Translations under genes and position numbers: made by a program | Notes under the pieces: model-generated | Seen by the model: the letters and a program-made list of their open reading frames with translations, nothing else | What the model was told of the DNA's origin: nothing | The model's database searches: none | Source: Bacillota bacterium | GTDB lineage: Bacteria; Bacillota; Clostridia; Tissierellales; Sedimentibacteraceae | DNA: 13,339 bases | Direction of reading: 5' to 3' | Assembly: GCA_023425285.1 (NCBI GenBank) | Contig: JAFACY010000144.1 | Span: forward strand, 1-13,339 | Shown: positions 5,438 to 13,079 of the stretch, piece after piece | Position numbering within the stretch: the stretch's first letter is position 1 | How the letters are laid out: every line of letters begins with the position of its first letter

Positions 5438-6742
5438 ATGGAAAAGTTTTTTAAGCTTAAAGAACACGGTACAGATGTAAAGACGGAAGTCTTAGCCGGC
5501 ATCACTACGTTTATGACAATGGCATATATTTTAGTGGTTAATCCCGGTATGTTAAATGCAGCAGGCATGGATTTAGGAGGAGTATTTACTGCAACTGCCC
5601 TGTCATCTATGATAGCAACACTTGTAATGGCTTTGTACGCTAAATATCCATTTGCATTGGCACCCGGTATGGGACTGAATGCGTTCTTTACCTTCTCGGT
5701 AGTGTTGGGACCTATGGGAAAATCATGGCAATTTGCGTTAACCGCGGTTCTCATTGAAGGAATTATATTTGTATTATTATCTTTTGTAAAAGCGAGAGAA
5801 GCAATATTTGAATCAATACCGATAAATTTAAAAAATGCCGTTTCTGTCGGAATAGGTTTATTTATATCATTTATAGGTCTGTCCGGTTCAGGAGTGGTTA
5901 AAGCCGGAGACGGAACAATCGTAGCTTTGGGAGAATTAACATCAGGAGCACCTCTTTTAGCAATTATAGGAATCATTATAACCGGATTTTTACTTGCGAG
6001 AAATGTTAAGGGTGCATTGTTAATAGGTATAGTTTTAACAACGATTATAGGTATACCGATGGGCGTTACGATGTTACCGGAAAATTTCAGCACAATAGTA
6101 AGCATGCCTCCGTCTTTAAAGGATGTTGCATTCAAATTTGTAGGATTTGATGAGATATTTTCTTTTGAAATGCTTGTAGTAGTATTTACATTCCTATTCG
6201 TTGATATATTTGATACTGTTGGTACTCTGGCAGGTGTTGCAACTAAAGCCGGCATGCTGGATAAGGATGGCAAGCTGCCAAGAGTAGGCTCTGCATTGAT
6301 GGCAGATTCTATAGGTACAATCGCAGGTGCGTGTCTGGGAACAAGTACGGTTACTACCTTTGTTGAAAGTGCCTCAGGTGTTGCAGAGGGCGGAAGAACA
6401 GGTCTGACTTCATTGACAACTGCTTGTATGTTTGGAATAGCTTTATTCTTTGCACCGCTGTTTACATTGGTTCCGACGGCTGCTACAGCACCGGCTTTAG
6501 TAATTGTGGGATTGTTCATGATGAGCCCAATTACAAAGCTTAACTTTGAAGATTACACAGAGGCAATTCCCGCTTTCCTGACTATAGTAATAATGCCGTT
6601 TGCATACAGTATTGCAGAAGGAATTGTATTTGGAATGATATCATATGTAGTTCTTAAGGCTGTCTCAGGCAGATTCAAAGAAATATCTCCTGTAATGCTG
6701 GTATTATCATTTCTGTTTGTTTTAAGATTTATATTCATGTAA
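5438..6742 (+). CDS. pbuG: Guanine/hypoxanthine permease, NCS2 AzgA/PbuG type
   Basis: This 434-residue, many-spanning inner-membrane protein imports purine bases by proton symport. It starts MEKFFKLKEHGTDVKTEVLAG, and AGGAGGAG lies just before the ATG. Family marks are GITTFMTMAYILVVNPGML in the first membrane segment, ALAPGMGLNAFF (about residues 71-82), FVDIFDTVGTLAGVA (about 250-264) and STVTTFVESASGVAEGGRTGL (about 305-325), the last being part of the substrate and helix-break region of AzgA-type carriers. The length is usual. A guanine-class riboswitch in its leader supports hypoxanthine/guanine rather than uracil or xanthine as substrate. The leader between riboswitch and start is long, about 170 bases, because of a GC-richer block. 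The gene is convergent with the efflux operon and shares a terminator with it. Confidence 0.93.
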   Translation: MEKFFKLKEHGTDVKTEVLAGITTFMTMAYILVVNPGMLNAAGMDLGGVFTATALSSMIATLVMALYAKYPFALAPGMGLNAFFTFSVVLGPMGKSWQFALTAVLIEGIIFVLLSFVKAREAIFESIPINLKNAVSVGIGLFISFIGLSGSGVVKAGDGTIVALGELTSGAPLLAIIGIIITGFLLARNVKGALLIGIVLTTIIGIPMGVTMLPENFSTIVSMPPSLKDVAFKFVGFDEIFSFEMLVVVFTFLFVDIFDTVGTLAGVATKAGMLDKDGKLPRVGSALMADSIGTIAGACLGTSTVTTFVESASGVAEGGRTGLTSLTTACMFGIALFFAPLFTLVPTAATAPALVIVGLFMMSPITKLNFEDYTEAIPAFLTIVIMPFAYSIAEGIVFGMISYVVLKAVSGRFKEISPVMLVLSFLFVLRFIFM

Positions 6743-6758
6743 CATTATATAAAGTAAC

Positions 6759-6790
6759 AAAAGCAGGATGCTGAATGCTCCTGCTTTTAT
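6759..6790. terminator. Bidirectional terminator between the permease gene and efflux operon
   Basis: The perfect ten-base stem AAAAGCAGGA (6759-6768) / TCCTGCTTTT (6779-6788) with a ten-base loop lies between convergent stops at 6742 and 6792. A on one side and T on the other let it serve both strands. Confidence 0.85.
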
Positions 6791-6791
6791 T

Positions 6792-7955
6792 TTATTCATA
6801 CCGCAATGCGTCAACCGGCTTCAGCTTTGAAGCCTTGTTGGCAGGATACAGTCCGAAGAAAACTCCCACTGCCAAAGAAAATACAAATGCTCCTATAATG
6901 ACGGGTATATTTATGGAGTAGGTTATCCCCATCATGCTGCTGACAGCGTACGAAGCGGCAACACCGGCAATCGCTCCTATTATGCCTCCCACACCGCTCA
7001 TGACCGACGATTCTATTAAAAACTGGATCAATATATTTGCCCTTCCGGCGCCTATAGCCTTTCTTATACCAATTTCTCTCGTTCTTTCGGTTACGGTTAC
7101 AAGCATGATGTTCATAATTCCTATACCGCCGACAAGCAGAGAAATTCCCGCGATACCTCCGAGCATAGCTGTGAGCATTCCTGTTACCTCACCTATGGTT
7201 TCAAGCATTTCATCCTGACTGAAAACCATGTACGAGTCCTCATCACCAAAATAGTCCAGGAGATATTCCTCTATATTTCCCTTTGCCGAAACTGATTCCT
7301 CCGAAGAATTTGCCTGTATGTTTATTGTATTTATTGCCTTTGTGTTGTTCTGCCTCATCAGTGAAGTTATAGGTACTATGACAATTGCATTGCTGTCACC
7401 CATTATGGAGCTTCCCTTGCTTTTCAGGACACCAACAACGGTATATTTTTCCCCGTTAAGGGATATATCCTTGTCTATGGGATTGTCTCTGCCGAATAAA
7501 TCCTCTGCAGTAGTCTGACCGATTACGGCAACCTTGTTACGATAATCCACATCCACGGGGTTTATTGACCTTCCGTAACCAATTTCGTAATTATTTATAT
7601 CCATGTAATTTTCATTGCCGCCGGTTATACTTACACTGACTGTCTCTAAATCGTACTTGACTGTTGCGCTGGAGCTGTAAACAGGGCTTACGCTTTTAAC
7701 GCCTTCAAGCTTTTCAAATTCACTCACATCTTTATAATCAAAGGATGACCTTCTGCCGAATATATTAACATTTATGATGTTTGAACCCATGCTGGATATG
7801 CTCTCCGTAACCCCGGAGGTAGCTCCCTGCCCTATGGAAATCAGCACAACTACGGCAAAAACACCTATTATAATGCCCAGCATCGTAAGGAAGGTTCTCA
7901 TTTTATTGGAAAAAATAGATTGAAAGGCCATTTTTGTAACACTTTTTATATTCAT
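6792..7955 (-). CDS. ABC transporter permease, MacB/YknZ type
   Basis: This 387-residue membrane protein is the permease of a MacB-type (mechanotransmission) ABC system. Membrane segments are at about residues 20-42, 264-286, 318-338 and 350-371. The large external domain (about 45-260) between segments 1 and 2 is the MacB periplasmic-core fold, here extracellular in a Gram-positive. The start MAFQSIFSNKMRTFLTMLGIIIG and the FtsX-domain motif RTREIGIRKAIGA (291-303) after segment 2 are diagnostic. The C-terminus is KLKPVDALRYE, and the length is normal. ATG 7955 follows the ATPase stop by 13 bases, with AAAGGAAA in the gap. It is the last gene of an adaptor-ATPase-permease operon. The substrate is unknown; peptides, toxins or membrane-active compounds are typical for relatives. 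Confidence 0.9.
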   Translation of the reverse strand: MNIKSVTKMAFQSIFSNKMRTFLTMLGIIIGVFAVVVLISIGQGATSGVTESISSMGSNIINVNIFGRRSSFDYKDVSEFEKLEGVKSVSPVYSSSATVKYDLETVSVSITGGNENYMDINNYEIGYGRSINPVDVDYRNKVAVIGQTTAEDLFGRDNPIDKDISLNGEKYTVVGVLKSKGSSIMGDSNAIVIVPITSLMRQNNTKAINTINIQANSSEESVSAKGNIEEYLLDYFGDEDSYMVFSQDEMLETIGEVTGMLTAMLGGIAGISLLVGGIGIMNIMLVTVTERTREIGIRKAIGAGRANILIQFLIESSVMSGVGGIIGAIAGVAASYAVSSMMGITYSINIPVIIGAFVFSLAVGVFFGLYPANKASKLKPVDALRYE

Positions 7956-7968
7956 AATCGTTTCCTTT

Positions 7969-8643
7969 CTAAGCTATATTGCCGTTAACAAGCATGCCGT
8001 CTTTAATTATAATTGTTTTTTCGGCTTCCATGGCTATTTCATTGTCATGGGTAATCAGTACTATAGTCTTGCCTTCGCTACTGAGCTGCTTAATCAGATT
8101 CATGACGTCGCTTCCGGATTTTGAATCAAGATTACCTGTGGGTTCGTCGGCAAGAAGTACCGGCGGATCTCCTGCCAGAGCTCTTGCTATGGCAACACGC
8201 TGCTGCTGTCCTCCGGACAGCTCTGTAGGCTTGTGGTTCATCCTGTCGTCAAGTCCGACCTTTGTCAGTGCATCTATGCTTCTTTGTCTTCGTTCCTTTT
8301 GACTCATACCTCTGTATATCAAAGGAAGCTCTACATTTTCCAGTGCGGACAATTTCGGAAGGAGATTGAACTTCTGAAATATGAAGCCTATTTTCTCATT
8401 TCTTATTTTTGACAACTGCTTTTCATTGTAGGTGCTTATTTCCCTTCCGTCCAGATAATATTCACCGGTTGTGGGAGTATCGAGGCATCCGATCATGTTC
8501 ATAAGAGTTGACTTTCCTGAGCCTGAGGGACCTACTATGGCTATGAATTCACCCTCATCCACGTGCATTGTTATTCCCCTCAGAACCTCCACCTGTACAG
8601 AGCCCATGTCATATGTCTTGGTTATATTCTTCAAATCTATCAT
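7969..8643 (-). CDS. ABC transporter ATP-binding protein, LolD/MacB/YknY type
   Basis: This 224-residue cytosolic ATPase drives the MacB-like permease encoded next to it. All catalytic motifs are intact: Walker A GPSGSGKST (38-46), Q-loop Q90, signature LSGGQQQRVAIARAL (142-156), Walker B VLLADEPTGNLD (162-173) and switch H199 in VLITHD. The start MIDLKNITKTYDMG with a VEVLRGI stretch is typical of the LolD/MacB subfamily. Its ATG (8643-8641) overlaps the adaptor's TGA (8642-8640) in an ATGA arrangement, indicating translational coupling. It belongs to a three-subunit efflux complex. The cargo cannot be inferred from the ATPase. Confidence 0.93.
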   Translation of the reverse strand: MIDLKNITKTYDMGSVQVEVLRGITMHVDEGEFIAIVGPSGSGKSTLMNMIGCLDTPTTGEYYLDGREISTYNEKQLSKIRNEKIGFIFQKFNLLPKLSALENVELPLIYRGMSQKERRQRSIDALTKVGLDDRMNHKPTELSGGQQQRVAIARALAGDPPVLLADEPTGNLDSKSGSDVMNLIKQLSSEGKTIVLITHDNEIAMEAEKTIIIKDGMLVNGNIA

Positions 8644-10238
8644 GGTCTCGGACCTTCCTGTACTCTTACTTCTCTTGTTCCGCCGCCTGCAGGCATCATC
8701 ATCACATTTCCCTGCATCTGCATGCCAGAGGATTGAGATGCTGTGTAAACAACTTTATCACCCTCATTGAGACCGGATATTATTTCTACCTTCTTTTTTG
8801 TTGCAAGTCCCAGCTCCACCTTAACATCCGATTTATTTCCCGCCGCATCCTTTACGGTAACAACGTAGTCGCCGTTCAATCTGTGTACGGCATCTATGGG
8901 AACAGTCAATACATCTTCCTTACTGTCAGACAGTATCTCAACATCGACATTCATGCCTGACATGAGAGATTTTCTGTCGTCTAATTTAATTGTTACATCA
9001 TAGGTGGTAACTCCGTTTTGAGTTGACCCTTCCATTGATATCTTAGTCACCCTTCCGGTGAATTTTTCGTTGGGATAGACGTCGCATGCGATATTTGCCT
9101 GCTGGTCTAACTTTATTTTGTTGATATCAAGCTCATCAACCGATATTTTTACTTCCATGTTTTCCAGGTCTGCAACAGTCATAAGTGCAGTTGTTCTGTC
9201 AACAACCTCTTCTTCAGAAACATTTATTTTCAAAATTGTTCCCTTCATAGGTGAAAATATGGTATCGCCTTCAACTAAATCCTCAATTTGTGAATTGTAT
9301 CTTTCTATTGCATTTTGCTTTTCCGCAATTTGCAGGCTTATGTCATCACCCTCTATGGTTGCGATAACATCTCCCTTGTTGACATATTTTCCGTTTTCAA
9401 CATTTACTGCCTTGATTTTACCGCTTACCTTGGAAGTAACCTTTTCTTCCTTGACATTGATTATTTCGCCTGTACTCATACCCTGATATGTGCCCTGGGA
9501 ATTTGATACCGTAATCTGAGCCAGGTCTCCCACGCTGTATCCGCCGGGATTATTCATTTTAACGGTTACCAGATAACCAAAGGTTCCGCCGCCCATTTGT
9601 ACGGGAGTGCTGTTTTTCTCAAAAACCGTTCCTGTTTCAGTAGTAAAATATTTCGTCATAAGGATTGAAACGCTGTCGGAAACTGATATTTTATCATACT
9701 GCTCCTTGGTGAAATACACCTCAATATATGAATTGTCCGTATCCTTGATGCTTGCTATATTGGAATTCGCGCTTATCTGATTTCCTTTTTCGATGCTTAA
9801 GCCGGATATAACACCTGAAGCTGGAGCATAAATGCTTAATTCACCCTGATTGCTGTACAAATCATTCAGTTCCCGTTTTGATTTTTCAATGTTGAGCTTT
9901 ATGCTGTTGATTTCTGTCTGGCTGCTGCTTGATGTTTCGGATTTCAATGAAGTAAGAATCTGATCCTTTTCAACCTCATCTCCTTCTGTGACATAGATGT
10001 TCTCAACCGTTCCGTTAATTTCAGATTTCACAACACGCTTGTCAGTCGAATTGATATTGCCGCTTTCCGATACCGAAATAGATATGTTGTCCTTTGCAAC
10101 GGTATACTCAATTTCTCCGCTGAAATTTCCTGCCGATGCATTCAGAGAGGATTTTTTCCTCATACCATTGATGCTTGCAACAGCAACAATCAGGACTATA
10201 ACAATAATTGCTGTAAATACTATCTTTTTGTTTTTCAT
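8640..10238 (-). CDS. Efflux adaptor (HlyD/MacA-like) with a duplicated core
   Basis: This 532-residue membrane-anchored adaptor is of the HlyD/RND membrane-fusion family and partners the MacB-like ABC pair. A single N-terminal membrane segment spans about residues 5-23. A first lipoyl-like unit has halves at about 76-100 (GTVENIYVTEGDEVEKDQIL) and 136-165 (YAPASGVISGLSIEKG), with a short charged helix between them. A beta-rich region follows at 168-245. A second lipoyl-like unit has halves at about 272-296 (SGKIKAVNVENGKYVNKGD) and 327-355 (FSPMKGTILKINV), then a second beta-rich region (360-435) and a C-terminal domain (443-500). The tail (503-532) is rich in M and G. Relatives such as YknX are around 380 residues, so this protein is long because the core is present twice. 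ATG 10238 follows AAAGGG. It is the first gene of the operon. Confidence 0.87.
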   Translation of the reverse strand: MKNKKIVFTAIIVIVLIVAVASINGMRKKSSLNASAGNFSGEIEYTVAKDNISISVSESGNINSTDKRVVKSEINGTVENIYVTEGDEVEKDQILTSLKSETSSSSQTEINSIKLNIEKSKRELNDLYSNQGELSIYAPASGVISGLSIEKGNQISANSNIASIKDTDNSYIEVYFTKEQYDKISVSDSVSILMTKYFTTETGTVFEKNSTPVQMGGGTFGYLVTVKMNNPGGYSVGDLAQITVSNSQGTYQGMSTGEIINVKEEKVTSKVSGKIKAVNVENGKYVNKGDVIATIEGDDISLQIAEKQNAIERYNSQIEDLVEGDTIFSPMKGTILKINVSEEEVVDRTTALMTVADLENMEVKISVDELDINKIKLDQQANIACDVYPNEKFTGRVTKISMEGSTQNGVTTYDVTIKLDDRKSLMSGMNVDVEILSDSKEDVLTVPIDAVHRLNGDYVVTVKDAAGNKSDVKVELGLATKKKVEIISGLNEGDKVVYTASQSSGMQMQGNVMMMPAGGGTREVRVQEGPRP

Positions 10239-10276
10239 AGGGTATCCCTTTCTTCATTTCATAATTATTAAGTATT

Positions 10277-10306
10277 AATATAGCATCCGAATCTTAAAGT
10301 TATCAA
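10277..10306 (-). promoter_or_regulatory. Promoter for the efflux operon
   Basis: On the minus strand, TTGATA (10306-10301), an 18-base spacer and TATATT (10282-10277) lie about 40 bases before the adaptor ATG. The -35 box overlaps the T-run of the terminator of the upstream CAP gene. Confidence 0.5.
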
Positions 10307-10340
10307 AAAAACAAGGCACAAATTTTTGTACCTTGTTTTA
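10303..10340 (-). terminator. Intrinsic terminator downstream of the CAP-domain gene
   Basis: Read on the minus strand, AACAAGGTACAAA pairs with TTTGTGCCTTGTT (one G-U pair), followed by a T-run. It ends the CAP gene transcript about 115 bases after its stop, so that message would carry the palindromic repeat in its 3' untranslated region. The A/T-symmetric stem could work in both directions. Confidence 0.75.
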
Positions 10341-10344
10341 ATAA

Positions 10345-10416
10345 TGTCATTCTGAGGGCTTGCCCGAAGAATCTCATCTTTTGTACAACGAGATCCTTCG
10401 CTGTCGCTCAGGATAA
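10345..10416. repeat. Palindromic intergenic repeat, copy 2 (3' of the CAP gene)
   Basis: The block begins TGTCATTCTGAG and ends GCTCAGGATAA. Its inner arms are GAAGAATCTC and GAGATCCTTC around a loop of about 14 bases. It shares end sequences, inner GAATCTC / GAGATCC arms and overall design with the element at 176-250, although the outer arms differ. It lies in the 3' untranslated region of the CAP gene on the minus strand. Confidence 0.7.
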
Positions 10417-10427
10417 GCGACCGACAC

Positions 10428-10444
10428 CAAATTATAAATTTGGG
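10428..10444. other. Hairpin just after the CAP gene stop
   Basis: CCAAATT-ATA-AATTTGG is a perfect seven-base stem, and on the minus strand flanking CGAC / GTCG can extend it past a one-base bulge. It has no T-run, so it is more likely a 3'-end stabilising structure or part of the adjacent repeat than a terminator. Confidence 0.5.
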
Positions 10445-10452
10445 TCGTCTGC

Positions 10453-11205
10453 TTAATTAGCAAACACCTGTGTCCAGTATGGTGTTCCGTTTGAATTAGT
10501 TACATATCCTACACCGATTCTGCCGAAGTTTGATGATAATATATTTGCTCTGTGTCCCGGTGAGTTCATCCATGCAGTTACAACCGCTTGGGGAGTTCTT
10601 TGTCCCGATGCGATGTTTTCACCCCATGCAGACCATTTTATACCATACTTGGTCAGCATGTCACCTGCACTTCCGTATGTAGGTGATTGATGTGCAAAGT
10701 AATTGTTCACAGCCATATCCTTTGATTTTGTTCTTGCAACGTTTGAAATCGCTGAATCAATTTTAAGTGCAGGCAGTCCTGCTTTTTGTCTTTCCACATT
10801 TACAAGCTCAACAACTTGTTGCTCATAGCTTTGATTTGATGAAGAAACTGTTGTATCTTCTTCTTTAGCTGCAGGTGTTTCAGGTTGTTTAACTTCCGGC
10901 TGTTTAACCTCAGGCTCTTTAACTTCAGGTTGTTTGATTTCCGGTTGCTTAACCTCAGGCTGTTGTATTGCAGTCGTCTTGCCGTTAAGTACCGCTTTCC
11001 AGTCGATTGAGTTTATGTCCACAACCTTTCCGTTTATTTTAACCTTGTACTCTTTGTTTGTCTTAGAATAATTACTGATAATTTTATTCAACTTTCCGTT
11101 GACATCATTGTAATTAACCGCTGTGCAGTCCTCCGCAGCAAATACCGGTGTTGCCGATAATGCCAATACTGCTGATAGTGATAGTGCTATTACCTTTTTT
11201 TTCAT
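10453..11205 (-). CDS. Secreted CAP-domain (SCP/YkwD-like) protein
   Basis: This 250-residue exported protein starts at ATG 11205, seven bases after AAGGAG; an in-frame TTG at 11223 lies upstream of that ribosome site and is rejected. The signal peptide is MKKKVIALSLSAVLALSATP through VFA, with likely cleavage before A24. Residues 28-80 form a small unassigned N-terminal region. Residues 82-111 are six five-residue repeats of the QPEVK type, a proline-rich linker. Residues 127-250 form the CAP domain: VELVNVERQKAGLPAL, H172 in FAHQSP, E196 in WGENIASG, H218 in SPGHRANIL and the closing YWTQVF. The usual His/Glu cleft residues are present. No LPXTG anchor or cell-wall-binding repeat is seen, so it is probably secreted or loosely wall-bound. 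CAP proteins of this kind occur widely in spore-formers. The exact role is unknown. Confidence 0.9.
   Translation of the reverse strand: MKKKVIALSLSAVLALSATPVFAAEDCTAVNYNDVNGKLNKIISNYSKTNKEYKVKINGKVVDINSIDWKAVLNGKTTAIQQPEVKQPEIKQPEVKEPEVKQPEVKQPETPAAKEEDTTVSSSNQSYEQQVVELVNVERQKAGLPALKIDSAISNVARTKSKDMAVNNYFAHQSPTYGSAGDMLTKYGIKWSAWGENIASGQRTPQAVVTAWMNSPGHRANILSSNFGRIGVGYVTNSNGTPYWTQVFAN
10873..10962 (-). repeat. Tandem 15-base repeat in the CAP gene
   Basis: Six in-frame 15-base units encode QPEVK, QPEIK, QPEVK, EPEVK, QPEVK and QPETP. Third-position differences between units show that the array is not recent. The in-frame unit length allows copy number change without loss of the reading frame. 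Confidence 0.85.
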
Positions 11206-11302
11206 AATGTTACTCCTTTTCAAGCTTTTGATTTTTTTGGAAGAGGGTTACCCCTTACTTCTTACGAAACTACATAAAGCCAGTAAGTTTCTTCATGTTG
11301 GT
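11206..11302 (-). promoter_or_regulatory. Structured leader of the CAP gene
   Basis: The leader of about 95 bases can fold GAAACT (11291-11286) with AGTTTC (11271-11266), and GAAG-TAA-GGG with CCC-T-CTTC closed by a GTAA (GNRA) tetraloop (11261-11240). A competing pairing joins CTTACT (11287-11282) to AGTAAG (11259-11254). It matches no riboswitch class that I recognise. The ribosome site AAGGAG lies at its end. Confidence 0.35.
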
Positions 11303-11331
11303 ATTATAGCACTGAAAAAAGGACAGTAAAA
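11303..11331 (-). promoter_or_regulatory. Extended -10 promoter for the CAP gene
   Basis: On the minus strand, TGCTATAAT (11311-11303) is an extended -10 box with consensus TATAAT. The -35 region TTTTAC (11331-11326) at 17 bases is weak, as is common when TGN precedes the -10. Confidence 0.65.
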
Positions 11332-11340
11332 CGCTCAAAA

Positions 11341-11498
11341 AATTCTTTCAATGGGAAATGTGACATTATTATTACACAATAATGTAATTAGAAAAAAATT
11401 TTACAATAATATTACGGATACAAGGGTAAAGTACATAATAGCTTAAGGAAATGTTAAGTAGATTGGAATTGATTGCATGGTGAGTCAATATTTACTCC
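11341..11498. other. AT-rich divergent spacer with one inverted repeat
   Basis: This stretch separates the CAP promoter (-) and the tyrS promoter (+). ACATTATT (11363-11370) and AATAATGT (11378-11385) form a perfect eight-base inverted repeat around seven bases, roughly 30-60 bases upstream of the CAP -35 region. I see no gene here. Confidence 0.5.
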
Positions 11499-11516
11499 GA
11501 TAATTTGCAAATTATC
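11499..11516. promoter_or_regulatory. Perfect 18-base palindrome abutting the tyrS promoter
   Basis: GATAATTTGCAAATTATC is self-complementary over all 18 bases and ends one base before the TTGACA box. With no loop it is poorly suited to an RNA hairpin and looks like a dimeric protein's binding site. Confidence 0.5.
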
Positions 11517-11545
11517 TTGACATTGTTTTAAATTTATATTATCAT
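11517..11545 (+). promoter_or_regulatory. Sigma-A-like promoter for the T-box/tyrS transcript
   Basis: The consensus TTGACA (11517-11522), a 17-base spacer and TATCAT (11540-11545) place the start near 11552, just upstream of the T-box leader. TATTAT at 11537 is the other -10 candidate, but its spacing of 14 is too short. Confidence 0.7.
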
Positions 11546-11574
11546 TTCATCTATATAACATATACTATCATAAC

Positions 11575-11748
11575 GGTGAAGGAACAAAGTAACAGTTTGG
11601 TTACAAACAAAGAGAGTGAATCGGCTGGTGAGAGATTCTCAGTACAAAATGTGAAATACGCTTCCTGAGTTACTATGGGAAACCATAGCGGTTTGACCGA
11701 CCGATAAATCGGTATGAGGCAAGTTATTGCGAATTAAGGTGGTACCAC
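11575..11748 (+). ncRNA. T-box leader of tyrS, tyrosine specifier
   Basis: The T-box signature AATTAAGGTGGTACCACGG (11732-11750) contains the TGGT bulge that pairs with an ACCA 3' end, as expected for uncharged tRNA-Tyr. Stem I is closed by AGTAAC (11589-11594) and GTTACT (11669-11674). GAAATACGC in its 3' side carries the specifier TAC (11657-11659), a tyrosine codon. Between stem I and the antiterminator lie CTATGG-GAAA-CCATAG (11673-11688) and CCGATAAATCGG (11701-11712). Uncharged tRNA-Tyr should stabilise the antiterminator and turn tyrS on, which fits the downstream gene. Confidence 0.93.
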
Positions 11749-11787
11749 GGGTTATCTCGTCCTTTCAGGATAGATATCCCTTTTTAT
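11749..11787 (+). terminator. T-box regulated terminator before tyrS
   Basis: GGGTTATCT pairs with AGATATCCC (one mismatch), with an inner TCCT / AGGA stem, followed by TTTTTATTT. Its left arm overlaps the end of the antiterminator, so the two structures are mutually exclusive, as in standard T-box switches. Confidence 0.85.
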
Positions 11788-11811
11788 TTGGAAAATTTTC
11801 AGGAGGAATCT

Positions 11812-13044
11812 ATGGAAAAAAGAAATGTTTTCGATGTATTGAAAGAAAGAGGCTATATAGAGCAATGCACTCATGAAGAAGAAATAAGAGAATTATTAGG
11901 TAAAGAATCCGTTACATTTTATATTGGATTTGATCCCACTGCAGACAGTCTGCACATAGGTCACTATATACAAATCATGGTTATGTCCATAATGCAGCAG
12001 CATGGTCACAGACCCATAGCACTGCTTGGAGACGGAACTACTATGATAGGGGATCCCAGTGACAGAACAGGCATGCGTTCGGTTATGACCTTTGAAACCA
12101 TAACTGAAAATGCTGAAAACTTTAAAAGGATATTTGAAAAATTCCTGGATTTTTCAGACGGAAAGGCAATCATGCCGAGAAACTCGGAATGGCTTTTGCC
12201 GCTGAACTATCTTGAATTTATGAGAGACGTAGGCATACATTTTTCAGTTAATAAAATGCTTGCAGCTGACTGCTACAAAAACAGGATGGAGCAGGGACTT
12301 ACATTCTTTGAATTCGGCTACATGCTGATGCAGTCCTATGATTTCTATATTTTGAATCAGAAATACAACTGTAAGATGCAGTTCGGCGGTAACGACCAAT
12401 GGTCCAACATCATAGGCGGTATCGAACTGACAAGAAAGAAATCCGGAGAACAGGTATACGGTATGACTTTCTCACTGCTCACAAACAGTGAAGGCAAAAA
12501 AATGGGCAAGACCGAAAAGGGAGCCCTCTGGTTAGACAGAAACAAGACTACACCGTATGAATTCTACCAATACTGGAGAAACATCGATGATGCTGACGTT
12601 GAAAAATGTCTTGCATTACTGACCTTCATACCGATGGATGAAGTGAGAAGACTGGGAGCACTGGAAGGAGCTGAAATCAACAAAGCAAAGGAAATACTTG
12701 CATACGAGGTTACAAAGCTCATCCACTCCGAAGAAGATGCTGAAAAGGCACAGGAAGCAGCAAGAGCACTGTTTGGCGGAAGCGCAGATTCGGAAAACAT
12801 ACCAACCACAGAACTGACAGCAGCCGAGCTTGGTGATGGAATGACGGTAATAGACCTCATGGTAAAAGCAAATCTCATCAAAACAAAGAGCGAAGGCAGA
12901 AGATTGATTGAGCAGTCAGGAGTATCGGTTAATGACAATATAATCGGCGACATAGCTGCAACAGTTTCAGCCTCAGACTTTGAAGACGGCAAGCTGATGA
13001 TTAAAAAAGGTAAAAAGACATATCACAGGATAAAACTGGTTTAA
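11812..13044 (+). CDS. tyrS: Tyrosine--tRNA ligase
   Basis: This 410-residue cytosolic class I synthetase charges tRNA-Tyr with tyrosine. ATG 11812 is used because AGGAGG (11801-11806) lies five bases upstream; the frame's TTG at 11788 is inside the leader. The HIGH motif is at residues 48-51 (DSLHIGHY). FEFGYMLMQSYDFYILN and FGGNDQWSNI form the tyrosine pocket. The KMSKS loop reads KMGKT (230-234), a common variant in this enzyme type. The C-terminal S4-like RNA-binding domain covers about 343-405 (IKTKSEGRRLIEQSGVSVN). Length and motif order are normal. Expression should be set by the T-box leader. No second tyrS or tyrosine gene is nearby. Confidence 0.97.
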   Translation: MEKRNVFDVLKERGYIEQCTHEEEIRELLGKESVTFYIGFDPTADSLHIGHYIQIMVMSIMQQHGHRPIALLGDGTTMIGDPSDRTGMRSVMTFETITENAENFKRIFEKFLDFSDGKAIMPRNSEWLLPLNYLEFMRDVGIHFSVNKMLAADCYKNRMEQGLTFFEFGYMLMQSYDFYILNQKYNCKMQFGGNDQWSNIIGGIELTRKKSGEQVYGMTFSLLTNSEGKKMGKTEKGALWLDRNKTTPYEFYQYWRNIDDADVEKCLALLTFIPMDEVRRLGALEGAEINKAKEILAYEVTKLIHSEEDAEKAQEAARALFGGSADSENIPTTELTAAELGDGMTVIDLMVKANLIKTKSEGRRLIEQSGVSVNDNIIGDIAATVSASDFEDGKLMIKKGKKTYHRIKLV

Positions 13045-13055
13045 TTAACTAAAGC

Positions 13056-13079
13056 CTATCCTTTATAAGGAGATTTTTC
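13056..13079 (+). terminator. Possible weak terminator after tyrS
   Basis: TCCTT-TAT-AAGGA with GA and then five T is a short hairpin just downstream of the tyrS stop. The stem has only five pairs, so the larger hairpins that follow may do most of the work. Confidence 0.35.

Noticed and set aside
5269..6519. A 416-residue open frame on the minus strand
   Set aside because: It lies antisense to the clear purine permease gene, its protein is rich in N, I, P and T with no family motif, and it runs into the riboswitch terminator and GC-rich block. It reflects codon bias of the permease.
11206..11302. The CAP leader as a cyclic-di-GMP (GEMM) riboswitch
   Set aside because: A GGGGTAACCC stretch recalls the class, but the other conserved blocks and the three-way junction are absent.
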